Shown here: positions 1 through 7,546 of the stretch, in pieces
Numbering within the stretch: position 1 is the first letter of the stretch
Layout: the number at the start of each line of letters is the position of its first letter
Source of the DNA: an uncultured Acetatifactor sp.
GTDB lineage: Bacteria; Bacillota; Clostridia; Lachnospirales; Lachnospiraceae
Length of the DNA: 32,757 nucleotides
Direction of reading: 5' to 3'
Assembly (NCBI GenBank): GCA_910577185.1
Contig: CAJTLR010000016.1
Span: forward strand, 1-32,757
Notes under the pieces: model-generated
Database searches by the model: none
The model's input: the letters and a program-made list of their open reading frames with translations, nothing else
What the model was told of the DNA's origin: nothing
Made by a program: the position numbers and the translations under genes

Positions 1-485
1 GGCAGACTTGGGAATTTCCCGCTTTCTTCCACAAATGTAATTGCATAGTCAAGGTCTATTACTCCCTGTGGAAGTCCTCCGACTCCCTCACCTTCGCTTT
101 CATCATTTCCTGTAGCGTCATAGGAGAAAACATAATATCCATGACAGGCAAAATAATTCACACAATCCATATAAGAATTATGTCCACCTCCACCAAAGCC
201 ATGTGCCATTACAACGATACCACGCTGGTTTTCTCCCGAACTATACATATATCCCGCCAGTTTCTGCCCCCCGTTGGAACTAAACTCATATTTCGTGCGG
301 TGCAATCCGTCAAAGTCATCAACGTAGAGCATAAGCGGCTCATAGCTCTCAAATCGCTGGTTAAAATTCTCGTTATACACCATTACAGACAATACCCAAT
401 CGCCAGCAATTATTAGTACAGCCACGATAGCTAATACAATAAAGAGAATCTTTTTCTTTTTAGATTTCGGTTTCATTTTTTTCAT
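1..485 (-). CDS. alpha/beta hydrolase, membrane-anchored, N-terminal part only
   Basis: This reading frame runs off the left edge, so only about the first 160 residues are present. The N-terminus is a lysine-rich stretch followed by one hydrophobic segment (about residues 13-30), which predicts a signal anchor with the enzyme outside the membrane. The segment VVMAHGFGGGGH is the usual HGxG-type oxyanion-hole region of alpha/beta hydrolases, followed by a YDATGNDESEG strand-turn typical of the family. The GxSxG nucleophile elbow would lie beyond the window edge, so activity and substrate cannot be judged. Two in-frame ATG codons (485 and 476) follow an AAAGGA ribosome binding site; the first is 2 bases and the second 11 bases from it, so the exact start is open. 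Base composition is more AT-rich than the neighbouring ribosomal block. Confidence 0.75.
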   Translation of the reverse strand, partial: MKKMKPKSKKKKILFIVLAIVAVLIIAGDWVLSVMVYNENFNQRFESYEPLMLYVDDFDGLHRTKYEFSSNGGQKLAGYMYSSGENQRGIVVMAHGFGGGGHNSYMDCVNYFACHGYYVFSYDATGNDESEGEGVGGLPQGVIDLDYAITFVEESGKFPSL

Positions 486-531
486 ATCCTTTTCGACTTA
501 TTGTTTTGTCGGAAAATTCCGATTTACTGTT

Positions 532-559
532 ATTATACACTTATTTCGCCTAAATGAAA
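532..559 (-). promoter_or_regulatory. candidate promoter of the partial hydrolase gene
   Basis: On the minus strand there is a consensus TATAAT at 537-532, about 50 bases upstream of the gene start. The matching -35 (559-554, TTTCAT) is poor. A 14-base imperfect palindrome, TCGGAAAATTCCGA (509-522), lies in the predicted leader and could be an operator or a small hairpin. Confidence 0.45.
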
Positions 560-621
560 TAAATATTTATACATAGGCAGAAGTATTGATATAAACAAAG
601 ATAGCACAAGATAAAACAACG

Positions 622-635
622 CGAACAAAAGTTCG
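622..635. promoter_or_regulatory. LexA/DinR-type SOS box candidate
   Basis: CGAACAAAAGTTCG matches the Gram-positive LexA box pattern CGAAC-N4-GTTCG exactly in both arms. It sits between the divergent hydrolase and ylxM genes, 14 bases upstream of the ylxM -35 box, so it is outside the core promoter. Which gene it controls, if any, is not clear. Confidence 0.45.
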
Positions 636-649
636 TAAAGAAAAAATAC

Positions 650-678
650 TTGACACCCTGTATTTTCTGTAGTAAAAT
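650..678 (+). promoter_or_regulatory. sigma-A-type promoter of ylxM-ffh
   Basis: TTGACA (650-655) and TAAAAT (673-678) are separated by exactly 17 bases. The predicted transcription start is near 685, which rules out any ylxM start upstream of 698. Confidence 0.85.
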
Positions 679-697
679 ACACGAGGTTGGTAAGGTT

Positions 698-1045
698 ATG
701 GATAAGATATATGAACAGACAATGTTATTTGATTTTTACGGGGAACTGCTGACAGAACATCAGCGCCGCGTTTATGAGGACGCGCTGTACAATGACCTGT
801 CGCTGGGAGAGATTGCCCAGGAACAGGGAATCAGCCGGCAGGGAGTGCATGACCTGATCAGGCGCTGTGACCGGATTCTTCAGGAATATGAGAGCAAGCT
901 TCATCTGGTGGAGCGTTTTGCCAAGGCGAGAAAAACCATCGCCGAGATTGAGAGGCTGACGCTTGCAGCGGGGGAGGCTGCGGATTTGCAGGAGCCGCTG
1001 CAGGAGATCCGGAAGCTGTCCCGTAAACTTCTGGAGGAACTGTAA
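698..1045 (+). CDS. ylxM: YlxM, putative helix-turn-helix SRP-associated protein
   Basis: This is a small UPF0122 (YlxM/p13) family protein of 115 residues, the usual length. YlxM is encoded next to ffh in many Gram-positive bacteria and is thought to act with the signal recognition particle. A sigma-70 region 4-like helix-turn-helix lies at about residues 33-55 (LSLGEIAQEQGISRQGVHDL), followed by a charged, probably coiled C-terminal helix ending in RKLSRKLLEEL. The start at 698 is chosen because the promoter -35 box covers 650-655 and the message begins near 685; the frame is open further upstream but that part is promoter DNA. The ribosome binding site is modest (GAGG and TAAGG just upstream). 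It is followed by ffh after 78 bases and is almost certainly co-transcribed with it. Confidence 0.92.
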   Translation: MDKIYEQTMLFDFYGELLTEHQRRVYEDALYNDLSLGEIAQEQGISRQGVHDLIRRCDRILQEYESKLHLVERFAKARKTIAEIERLTLAAGEAADLQEPLQEIRKLSRKLLEEL

Positions 1046-1123
1046 GCCCCGGAAGGGGCAGGCAGGACAGCGGCGGTTTTGACGGCAGTGTTGGCAGAAT
1101 AACGGTATCATAAGGAGTCACAG

Positions 1124-2491
1124 GTGGCATTTGAAAGTTTAACAGAAAAACTGCAGAATGTATTTAAAAATTTGAGAAGCAAGGGCCGTCTGACCGAAGA
1201 GGATGTGAAAACCGCGCTGAAAGAAGTGCGGATGGCGCTTCTGGAGGCCGATGTAAACTTCAAGGTGGTCAAACAGTTTGTAAAGACGGTGGAGGAACGC
1301 GCCATTGGCCAGGATGTGATGAATGGCCTGAATCCGGGGCAGATGGTCATCAAAATTGTCAACGAGGAAATGATCGCCCTTATGGGGAGCGAGACCACGG
1401 AGATCGCCATGCAGCCCGGCAAGTCCATCACGGTGATTATGATGGCAGGCCTTCAGGGTGCAGGTAAGACCACCGCCACGGCCAAGATTGCAGGCAGGCT
1501 GAAATTAAAAGGAAAGAAGTCCCTCCTCGTCGCCTGCGACATTTACCGTCCCGCCGCCATTGAACAGCTGCAGATCAACGGGAAGAAGCAGGAAGTGGAT
1601 GTATTTTCCATGGGGACGGACCACAGACCCACGGAAATTGCGGCAGAAGCCATCCACCACGCGGAGAAAAACGGGCATAATGTGGTGATCCTGGATACGG
1701 CAGGCCGTCTGCACATAGACGAAGACATGATGACGGAGCTGCAGGAGATCAAAGACAGTGTCACGGTACACCAGACCTTGCTGGTAGTGGATGCCATGAC
1801 CGGCCAGGATGCCGTAAATGTGGCCAAGGAATTTGACGAAAAAGTGGGAATTGACGGAGTGGTGCTCTCCAAGATGGACGGCGATACCAGGGGCGGCGCG
1901 GCCCTTTCCGTCAAGGCGGTTACGGGTAAGCCCATTCTCTATGTGAGCATGGGAGAGAAGCTTTCCGACATGGAGCAGTTCTATCCCGACCGTATGGCAA
2001 ACAGAATCCTGGGCATGGGGGATGTGCTTTCCCTGATTGAAAAAGCCCAGGAGAGCATTGACATAGACGAAGACAAGAGCCGTGAGATGGCAGGCCGCAT
2101 GAAGAAAGGAAAGTTCGATTTCGAGGACTATCTGGAAAGCATGAGGCAGATGCGCAATATGGGCGGCTTGTCCAGCATTTTGGGCATGCTGCCCGGAATG
2201 GGGCTGAAGGGGGCTGACCTGGAATCCATGGTGGACGAAAAACAGCTGAAGCACATGGAAGCCATAGTCCTTTCCATGACAAAGGAAGAACGGAAGAATC
2301 CGAAAATTTTAAATCCCCGTAGAAAACACCGGATCGCAAAGGGCGCAGGTGTGGACATTGCTGTTGTAAACCGGTTTATCAAACAGTTTGAACAGAGCCA
2401 GAAGCTGATGAAGCAATTCGGAGGCGGCAAAAAGGGCAGGGGAAAATTCGGAGGTTTCCCGGGAATGGGAGGCGGCAGATTCCCGTTCTGA
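1124..2491 (+). CDS. ffh: signal recognition particle GTPase Ffh
   Basis: Ffh is the protein subunit of the signal recognition particle; it binds signal sequences of membrane proteins as they emerge from the ribosome and delivers them to FtsY. At 455 residues it has the full NG plus M layout. Visible GTPase motifs are GLQGAGKTT (G1), the DTAGR box (G3) and SKMDGDTRGGAAL (G4/closing loop). The methionine- and glycine-rich M domain ends in a run of GGG/PGM residues. Translation starts at a GTG (1124) six bases after AAGGAG. It follows ylxM and precedes rpsP, the order also found in Bacillus. Confidence 0.98.
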   Translation: MAFESLTEKLQNVFKNLRSKGRLTEEDVKTALKEVRMALLEADVNFKVVKQFVKTVEERAIGQDVMNGLNPGQMVIKIVNEEMIALMGSETTEIAMQPGKSITVIMMAGLQGAGKTTATAKIAGRLKLKGKKSLLVACDIYRPAAIEQLQINGKKQEVDVFSMGTDHRPTEIAAEAIHHAEKNGHNVVILDTAGRLHIDEDMMTELQEIKDSVTVHQTLLVVDAMTGQDAVNVAKEFDEKVGIDGVVLSKMDGDTRGGAALSVKAVTGKPILYVSMGEKLSDMEQFYPDRMANRILGMGDVLSLIEKAQESIDIDEDKSREMAGRMKKGKFDFEDYLESMRQMRNMGGLSSILGMLPGMGLKGADLESMVDEKQLKHMEAIVLSMTKEERKNPKILNPRRKHRIAKGAGVDIAVVNRFIKQFEQSQKLMKQFGGGKKGRGKFGGFPGMGGGRFPF

Positions 2492-2537
2492 GCAGACAAG
2501 GGAGCGGGGTGTGTGCCCGGTTATGATGAAAGCCTGA

Positions 2538-2563
2538 AACAGGAAGGATAACTCTTTCCTGTT
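2538..2563 (+). other. stem-loop between ffh and rpsP
   Basis: AACAGGAAGGA (2538-2548) pairs with TCTTTCCTGTT (2553-2563) around a TAAC loop, giving an 11-pair stem with one G-U pair. No T-run follows, so it is more likely an mRNA processing or stability element, or part of an rpsP leader, than a terminator. Confidence 0.5.
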
Positions 2564-2615
2564 CATATAAAACAAAATTACACAAAGAGCCGGTACGGCA
2601 GAAAGAGGTAAAAAA

Positions 2616-2861
2616 ATGGCAGTAAAGATCAGATTGAGAAGAATGGGACAGAAGAAAGCGCCTTTTTATAGAATCATTGTAGCTGATTCCCGTTCCCCCA
2701 GAGATGGAAAGTTTATCGAGGAGATCGGCACCTATGATCCCAGCACGGAGCCCAGCACTTTCAAGATCAATGAGGAACTGGCCAAGAAGTGGCTGGCGAA
2801 CGGGGCACAGCCCACAGATGTGGTAAATAAGCTTTTCAAGGCCGCAGGTATTGAGAAATAA
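2616..2861 (+). CDS. rpsP: 30S ribosomal protein S16
   Basis: S16 is a primary assembly protein of the small ribosomal subunit. The 81-residue protein begins with the family signature AVKIRLRRMGQKKAPFYRI and has the usual VADSRSPRDGKFIEEIGTYDP segment. The start ATG follows AGAGG by seven bases. It lies 124 bases after ffh, separated by a stem-loop, and 22 bases before khpA, so the two small genes probably share a message. Confidence 0.98.
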   Translation: MAVKIRLRRMGQKKAPFYRIIVADSRSPRDGKFIEEIGTYDPSTEPSTFKINEELAKKWLANGAQPTDVVNKLFKAAGIEK

Positions 2862-2883
2862 TTCTGACCCTGGGAGGTGGCTT

Positions 2884-3114
2884 ATGAAAGAATTGGTGGA
2901 GGTTATCGCAAAATCCCTGGTGGACAATCCGGATGAGGTTGTGGTGACGGAAAAAGAAGAAAGCAGGAGTACGGTTCTTGAACTCCATGTAGCTGCGTCC
3001 GACATGGGTAAAGTGATCGGAAAACAGGGCAGGATTGCCAAGGCAATCCGTTCTGTGGTGAAGGCAGCGGCATCCAGGGAAAAGAAAAACGTGGATGTGG
3101 AAATTATAGGGTAA
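2884..3114 (+). CDS. khpA: KH-domain RNA-binding protein KhpA
   Basis: This is a 76-residue single KH-domain protein of the KhpA (YlqC) family. KhpA works with KhpB/EloR in several Firmicutes and affects cell elongation and small-RNA/mRNA binding. The KH signature GKQG occurs in KVIGKQGRIAKAIRSVV, the loop that contacts single-stranded RNA. The start at 2884 is set by GGGAGG six bases upstream; the frame is open further up but overlaps rpsP. Its place between rpsP and rimM is conserved. Confidence 0.95.
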   Translation: MKELVEVIAKSLVDNPDEVVVTEKEESRSTVLELHVAASDMGKVIGKQGRIAKAIRSVVKAAASREKKNVDVEIIG

Positions 3115-3122
3115 AACGAATG

Positions 3123-3169
3123 GGGAGGGACTTTTGGCAGATGCGGTTTCCTTCCCTGTTTTGTTCTTT
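3123..3169 (+). terminator. weak terminator or attenuator candidate before rimM
   Basis: GGGAGGG (3123-3129) can pair with CCTTCCC (3150-3156), six canonical pairs and one G-U, followed by the T-rich run TGTTTTGTTCTTT. The loop is long (20 bases) and the T-run is interrupted, so partial rather than full termination is more likely. The remaining bases up to rimM show nothing else I can name. Confidence 0.35.
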
Positions 3170-3273
3170 GGGACATGGGCCTGCCGACGCGGGAAATGGC
3201 AGCATTTTGACGCTATTTTACCTTTGGTGCAGGGACAGATTTGTGCCGGAAGCAAGGGACTTGGGAGAACGAT

Positions 3274-3780
3274 ATGGAAGATTTTTTTCAGGTGGGCATC
3301 ATCACTTCCGCCCACGGTCTGGGCGGGGAAGTAAAGGTATATCCCACGACGGATGACGTCAGGCGTTTCAAACGTCTGAAAAAAGTGCTGACGGAAACCG
3401 GTACAGCGCTGGAAATAGAAAATGTGAAGTTTGTAAAACAATTTCCGGTATTGAAGTTTAAGGGCATTGACAGCGTAGAAGAAGCCCAGAAGTACCGCAA
3501 ATGTTCCCTTATGGTGCCCAGGAGCGAGGCGGTGCGTCTGGGACGGGACGAATATTTTATAGCTGACCTGGTGGGACTGTCTGTACAGGACGAAGACGGA
3601 ACACCTCTGGGGACACTGAAAAGTGTACTGGAAACCGGGGCAAATGACGTGTATGTCATCGGACTGAACGATGGGAGGGAATTTCTTCTGCCTGCCATCA
3701 AACAGTGCGTCCTGGAGGTGAATGTGGAAGGCGGCTTTATCAGAATACACATTCTGGAAGGATTGTTGGACGAGTCATGA
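3274..3780 (+). CDS. rimM: 16S rRNA processing protein RimM
   Basis: RimM helps the late maturation of the 30S subunit head and binds ribosomal protein S19. The 168-residue protein has the N-terminal beta-barrel start (QVGIITSAHGLGGEVKV), a strong family signature, and a C-terminal PRC-barrel part with ANDVYVI and EFLLPAI motifs. The start at 3274 is preferred because GGGAG lies six bases upstream; the frame extends to 3241 without a binding site. The stop codon overlaps the trmD start by four bases (ATGA), so translation of the two is probably coupled. Confidence 0.96.
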   Translation: MEDFFQVGIITSAHGLGGEVKVYPTTDDVRRFKRLKKVLTETGTALEIENVKFVKQFPVLKFKGIDSVEEAQKYRKCSLMVPRSEAVRLGRDEYFIADLVGLSVQDEDGTPLGTLKSVLETGANDVYVIGLNDGREFLLPAIKQCVLEVNVEGGFIRIHILEGLLDES

Positions 3781-5180
3781 CCACGGAGATGAAATTCCAT
3801 GTGCTGACACTGTTTCCCCACATGGTTACAGGAGGACTGCTGACCGGTGTCACCGGCAGGGCGGCAGAAAAGAAAATTATTTCCCTGAATGCCGTCAATA
3901 TCAGGGATTACACCGCGGATAAACACGGAAAGGTGGATGATTATCCCTATGGGGGCGGCGCCGGGATGCTGATGCAGGCACAGCCTGTTTTTGATGCCTG
4001 GAAAAGTGTCACCGGCGGACGAAACATCCGAACCATCTACGTGACGCCCCAGGGGGTGCCTTTTACCCAGAAGACAGCACGGGAACTGTCCCGGGAAAGG
4101 GAACTGGTCTTTCTGTGCGGCCATTATGAAGGCATTGACGAGAGGGTGCTGGAAAAGGTGGTCACGGATTCCTTTTCCATAGGGGACTATATTCTTACAG
4201 GAGGGGAGCTGCCGGCCATGGTCATGATAGATGCCATTGCCAGGCTGATTCCCGGGGTGCTTGGAAATCAGGCATCCCCGGAGGAGGAAAGCTTTCACAA
4301 TGACCTGCTGGAGTATCCGCAGTACTCCCGGCCGGAGGTCTGGGAGGGCGTGCCGGTGCCCGGAGTGCTTCTTTCCGGGGACCACAGAAAAGTGGAAGAA
4401 TGGCGGCTGGAACAGTCGGAAGCCAGGACTGCCGCAAGGCGCCCTGACCTTTACGGAAAATACCGGGAAAAACAACAGGTCATTAAAATGCTGTCAAAAG
4501 AAAAACGAAATAACATACACATTATGGAGAGCCTTTCCAGCGGAAAAGGTGAAATTCTTTATGCAAAAGAAGACCGGCTGCTTGTATATGACAGGGCCAG
4601 CCGCTTGTGCATGATCAATGCCCGGGACCTTGTTTCCGGTGAAAAACTTGCGGACATGATTCCGGAAGAAACCGGGCTGGCAGTGGTTTCGGAAGAATTT
4701 CTGACGGAAATCCTGCAGGAAAGGGGATACCGGATCTCCAGCCGGTGCAGACAGCTGCTTTATACCCGGAAAGAGACGCTCCCCGTAAAATACAAGGATA
4801 TCAGGTCCGTGTCCATGGAGTATTTTCCGTATATCTGTGCACATTATCACGGTGAGGACGCCGAGTGGGCAGAATATGTGAGAGAACGGATTCTGGCAGG
4901 GGACATGTACGGCGCTTTTGCGGAAGGCAGGCCGGCAGGCTTTATCGGCATTCACAGTGAGGGAAGCCTGGGAATGCTTTTTGTGGAGGAGGCTTACCGG
5001 GGCAGGGGAATCGGGGCATCCCTGGAGGCCTTCGGGGTAAACCGGATTCTGGAAAAGGGCAGGACTCCTTTTGTGTACGTGGAAGACCGGAACGAACTTT
5101 CCCTGAGGCTGCAGGAAAAGCTGGGATTCATCCAGGCGAAAAAAACATTTTTCTGGCTGGAAAAAAGTGCTTGCAAATGA
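3777..5180 (+). CDS. trmD: tRNA (guanine-N1)-methyltransferase TrmD fused to a C-terminal GNAT acetyltransferase
   Basis: Residues 1 to about 240 are a complete TrmD, the SAM-dependent enzyme that makes m1G37 in tRNA and prevents frameshifting. Visible motifs are PYGGGAGM (about 57-64), the CGHYEGIDERV loop (about 114-124) and the knot region IGDYILTGGELPAMVM (about 135-150). TrmD is normally about 240-250 residues; this frame continues without a stop to 467. The extra part (about 250-467) begins with a variable domain and ends in a GNAT fold with the acetyl-CoA loop YRGRGIGASLEAFG (about 407-420) and NELSLRLQEKLGF (about 439-451), so it is a probable N-acetyltransferase of unknown substrate. 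I find no frame break at the junction. The ATG overlaps rimM by four bases. The rplS promoter starts inside its last codons. Confidence 0.93.
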   Translation: MTTEMKFHVLTLFPHMVTGGLLTGVTGRAAEKKIISLNAVNIRDYTADKHGKVDDYPYGGGAGMLMQAQPVFDAWKSVTGGRNIRTIYVTPQGVPFTQKTARELSRERELVFLCGHYEGIDERVLEKVVTDSFSIGDYILTGGELPAMVMIDAIARLIPGVLGNQASPEEESFHNDLLEYPQYSRPEVWEGVPVPGVLLSGDHRKVEEWRLEQSEARTAARRPDLYGKYREKQQVIKMLSKEKRNNIHIMESLSSGKGEILYAKEDRLLVYDRASRLCMINARDLVSGEKLADMIPEETGLAVVSEEFLTEILQERGYRISSRCRQLLYTRKETLPVKYKDIRSVSMEYFPYICAHYHGEDAEWAEYVRERILAGDMYGAFAEGRPAGFIGIHSEGSLGMLFVEEAYRGRGIGASLEAFGVNRILEKGRTPFVYVEDRNELSLRLQEKLGFIQAKKTFFWLEKSACK

Positions 5181-5199
5181 TATGGGAATATGCTAAAAT
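5171..5199 (+). promoter_or_regulatory. promoter of rplS
   Basis: TTGCAA (5171-5176) and TAAAAT (5194-5199) are spaced by 17 bases, and TGC just before the -10 makes it an extended -10. The -35 box overlaps the last codons of trmD, so L19 gets its own transcript besides any read-through. Confidence 0.75.
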
Positions 5200-5205
5200 T
5201 TTAAT

Positions 5206-5291
5206 GTTGTGAAAAGAGATGGTCCTCTGTTACACAAAACCGGCATTCCCGGTTTGTATTAAGAACATCCATTTTATAAAGGAGGCTCATT
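5206..5291 (+). promoter_or_regulatory. rplS leader, possible L19 autoregulatory leader
   Basis: The predicted 5' leader contains the hairpin AAACCGG (5237-5243) / CCGGTTT (5249-5255) with a five-base loop, followed by an ideal AAAGGAGG binding site. L19 leader motifs with a hairpin in this position are known in low-GC Gram-positives. I cannot verify the covariance model from sequence alone. Confidence 0.4.
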
Positions 5292-5642
5292 ATGAGTGAC
5301 ATCATCAGAGAAATCGAGAAAGAACAGTTAAAAGAAAAAGTCGATGAATTTAACGTGGGCGACACCGTGAGGGTACATGCCAAGATCAAAGAGGGAAACC
5401 GCGAGAGAATCCAGGTATTTGAGGGTATCGTGCTGAAGCGTCAGGGCGGAAGCAGCCGCGAGACTTTCACGGTGAGAAAGAGTTCCAATGGTATCGGTGT
5501 TGAGAAGACCTGGCCTGTACATTCCCCCAATGTGGAAAAGATCGAAGTAGTCAGAAGAGGTAAGGTAAGACGTGCCAAGCTGAACTACCTGAGAGGACGT
5601 GTGGGCAAGAGGGCGAAGGTGAAGGAAGCCGTAGCAAGGTAA
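5292..5642 (+). CDS. rplS: 50S ribosomal protein L19
   Basis: L19 sits at the 30S-50S interface of the ribosome. The 116-residue protein has the family core FNVGDTVRVHAKIKEGNRER, GIVLKRQGGSSRETFTVRK and the basic C-terminal KVRRAKLNYLRGRVGKRAKV. The ATG follows AAAGGAGG with ideal spacing. It has its own promoter in the end of trmD and a strong terminator just after the stop, so it can act as a single-gene unit. Confidence 0.98.
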   Translation: MSDIIREIEKEQLKEKVDEFNVGDTVRVHAKIKEGNRERIQVFEGIVLKRQGGSSRETFTVRKSSNGIGVEKTWPVHSPNVEKIEVVRRGKVRRAKLNYLRGRVGKRAKVKEAVAR

Positions 5643-5648
5643 GCAGGC

Positions 5649-5686
5649 AAAAGGGCAATTACTCGTGTAGTTGTCCTTTTCTGTTT
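5649..5686 (+). terminator. rho-independent terminator after rplS
   Basis: AAAAGGGCAA (5649-5658) pairs with TTGTCCTTTT (5671-5680), ten pairs with one G-U, and the T-rich tail CTGTTT follows. It ends the ylxM-to-rplS block. Confidence 0.85.
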
Positions 5687-5691
5687 ATGCG

Positions 5692-5943
5692 CAGGGGAGA
5701 AGAGCATTCCCCTACTGGATTGCACAGGGGCGCAGATGGAACCTTGTTGCTTGGGCAGTATGAACACGGTCACCCAGGGGAAGAATGTAGGCAAAGGCTA
5801 TGGGCGCGCGGCAAGTAAAGGAGAAGGACATTCCCCTGCCCGGTAAAAAACAGTGGTTATGGTACAAGGTTGACACAGAAGGACATTGTGTCAACTGCTG
5901 ATTCCATGTGCGCTGATGCGCGCATAATTATGGTACAATGTAA
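5692..5943 (+). promoter_or_regulatory. structured regulatory region upstream of lepB
   Basis: No coding frame is convincing here. Three things stand out: a perfect inverted repeat GTTGACACA-N9-TGTGTCAAC (5869-5895); an eight-pair hairpin ATGTGCGC-TGAT-GCGCGCAT (5906-5925); and the 11-base direct repeat TTATGGTACAA at 5857-5867 and 5928-5938. The second copy forms an extended -10 (TGGTACAAT, 5931-5939) directly in front of the lepB ATG, which would give an almost leaderless message. GCAGGGGA near 5691 and TCCCCTGC near 5832 could also pair over a distance. Confidence 0.45.
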
Positions 5944-6522
5944 ATGGCAAAAAACAAGGGTCTGAGTTTTTATAAAAGAAAAAAGAAAATAAGCTCCGTA
6001 CATGTGCGGGAGATTTTCAGCTGGATTTTCGGCGTGATTGCGGCCGTGTTTATTGCCGTGGTGCTGAATCTCTATCTGGGTGTGACTACCAGCGTGGTGG
6101 GAGTCTCCATGGAGCCCACATTGTACAACGGACAGAAGATTTTTATCAATTCCTTCATTTACCTGATCTCCTCGCCCAAAAAGGGAGATGTGGTAGTCTT
6201 CCTGCCAAATGGGAATGAGAACACCCATTACTATGTAAAAAGAGTGGTGGCAGTGCCGGGAGACCGGGTGGTGATTCTGGGCGGGATTCTGTATGTGAAT
6301 GGGGAAGAGAGCCCGTGGGTCAGCGAGAAGCTGGCGGACGCGGGGATTGCCGCCAATGAGTTCGTGCTGGAAAACGGGGAATACTTCTGTATCGGGGATA
6401 ATCCCGGCAACAGTGAGGACAGCCGTTCCGCCAATATCGGGCCGGTAAAAGAAATAGATATGCTAGGAAAGGTATGGTTCCGCGCCCCCTGCGAAGAAGA
6501 GGGCATGGGATTTGTGAAATAG
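5944..6522 (+). CDS. lepB: signal peptidase I (first copy)
   Basis: Type I signal peptidase cuts signal peptides from exported proteins at the outer face of the membrane using a Ser-Lys dyad. The 192-residue protein has a basic N-terminus, one membrane segment (about residues 24-46), the nucleophile box GVSMEPTL (Ser55), the lysine box YYVKRVVAVPGD (Lys99) and the conserved GDNPGNSEDSR. No ribosome binding site precedes the ATG at 5944, and the best -10 ends only five bases before it, so either the message is leaderless or initiation is unusual. There is no alternative start with a better site before the membrane segment. rbgA starts two bases after the stop. Confidence 0.93.
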   Translation: MAKNKGLSFYKRKKKISSVHVREIFSWIFGVIAAVFIAVVLNLYLGVTTSVVGVSMEPTLYNGQKIFINSFIYLISSPKKGDVVVFLPNGNENTHYYVKRVVAVPGDRVVILGGILYVNGEESPWVSEKLADAGIAANEFVLENGEYFCIGDNPGNSEDSRSANIGPVKEIDMLGKVWFRAPCEEEGMGFVK

Positions 6523-6524
6523 AG

Positions 6525-7376
6525 ATGAATTATCAATGGTATCCCGGTCATATGACGAAAGCAAAGCGTATGATGGAGGAAAATATAAAACTCATTGACC
6601 TGATCATAGAACTGGTAGATGCCCGGATTCCGCTTGCCAGCCGCAATCCTGACATTGACGAACTGGGGAAGGGCAAGTCCAGGATTGTGCTGCTGAATAA
6701 ATCGGATCTGGCGGACGCGGACTGCAATCAGCAATGGATCCGCTATTTCCAGGAGAGCGGCGTCCATGTGCTGGAAGTCAATTCCAGGACGGGGGCCGGG
6801 GTCAGGGACATCAGTCCTCTGGTGCGGGCTGCCTGCGCACAGAAGCTGGAGCGGGACCGGAAAAGGGGAATCGTAAACCGCCCGGTCAGGGCCATGGTGG
6901 TGGGAATTCCCAATGTGGGAAAATCTACTTTTATCAATTCCTTTACGGGCAGGGCGTGCACAAAAACCGGGAACAAGCCGGGTGTCACCAAGGGAAAGCA
7001 GTGGATCCGCCTGAGTAAAACGCTGGAACTGCTGGACACGCCCGGTATTCTGTGGCCTAAGTTTGAGGATAACAGGGTGGGCATGTACCTGGCTTTCATC
7101 GGTTCCATCAATGACGATATCATTATCGGGGAAGAACTTGCCTGCGACCTGCTGGACTGTGTGGGAGAGCTGTATCCCGGGGTTGTGGAAAGCCGTTACG
7201 GCATTGCGCGGAAGGAGACCGCCCCCGGGACGCTGGAGGAAATCGCGGGAAGCCGGTTCTGTTTTCTGAAGGGAGGCCAGCCGGACCTGAAAAAAGCAGC
7301 GGCTATCCTGACGGATGATTTCAGAAGCGGCCGGCTGGGCAGGATGACCCTGGAGAGGGCGCCTGTGGGGAAATAA
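6525..7376 (+). CDS. rbgA: ribosome biogenesis GTPase RbgA (YlqF)
   Basis: RbgA is a circularly permuted GTPase needed for a late step of 50S subunit assembly. The permutation is visible: the G4 motif LLNKSDLAD (about 56-64) comes before the G1 P-loop GIPNVGKST (about 127-135) and the G3 box LDTPGILWP (about 170-178). The C-terminal domain after residue 190 is the usual RNA-binding part. It has 283 residues, normal for the family. The start MNYQWYPGHM is the conserved family N-terminus; the frame is open further upstream but overlaps lepB. The ribosome binding site is weak, so translational coupling to lepB (two-base gap) is likely. Confidence 0.95.
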   Translation: MNYQWYPGHMTKAKRMMEENIKLIDLIIELVDARIPLASRNPDIDELGKGKSRIVLLNKSDLADADCNQQWIRYFQESGVHVLEVNSRTGAGVRDISPLVRAACAQKLERDRKRGIVNRPVRAMVVGIPNVGKSTFINSFTGRACTKTGNKPGVTKGKQWIRLSKTLELLDTPGILWPKFEDNRVGMYLAFIGSINDDIIIGEELACDLLDCVGELYPGVVESRYGIARKETAPGTLEEIAGSRFCFLKGGQPDLKKAAAILTDDFRSGRLGRMTLERAPVGK

Positions 7377-7546
7377 GTTCTCCGGCGGGAAAAACCGGGA
7401 AAAACGATACCCGGAAGACAAACGGGCCGGGGTTCCGGATAAATGAGGGGCGTCAGATTCCGTTTCGGGAGACGGGCCGGATTTTGGAAAGGGTGGATTC
7501 CGGACAGGCAGACAAGGAGAAAAGAGCAGAATAGGAGATCGGAAAT

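Noticed and set aside
3288..4475. Long open frame on the minus strand opposite rimM and trmD
   Set aside because: It is a mirror of two well-supported genes, has no protein motif I know and no ribosome binding site. GC-rich codon use often leaves the antisense frame open.
5869..5895. CIRCE element for HrcA
   Set aside because: The 9-N9-9 spacing fits, but the arms GTTGACACA do not match TTAGCACTC, and no chaperone gene follows.
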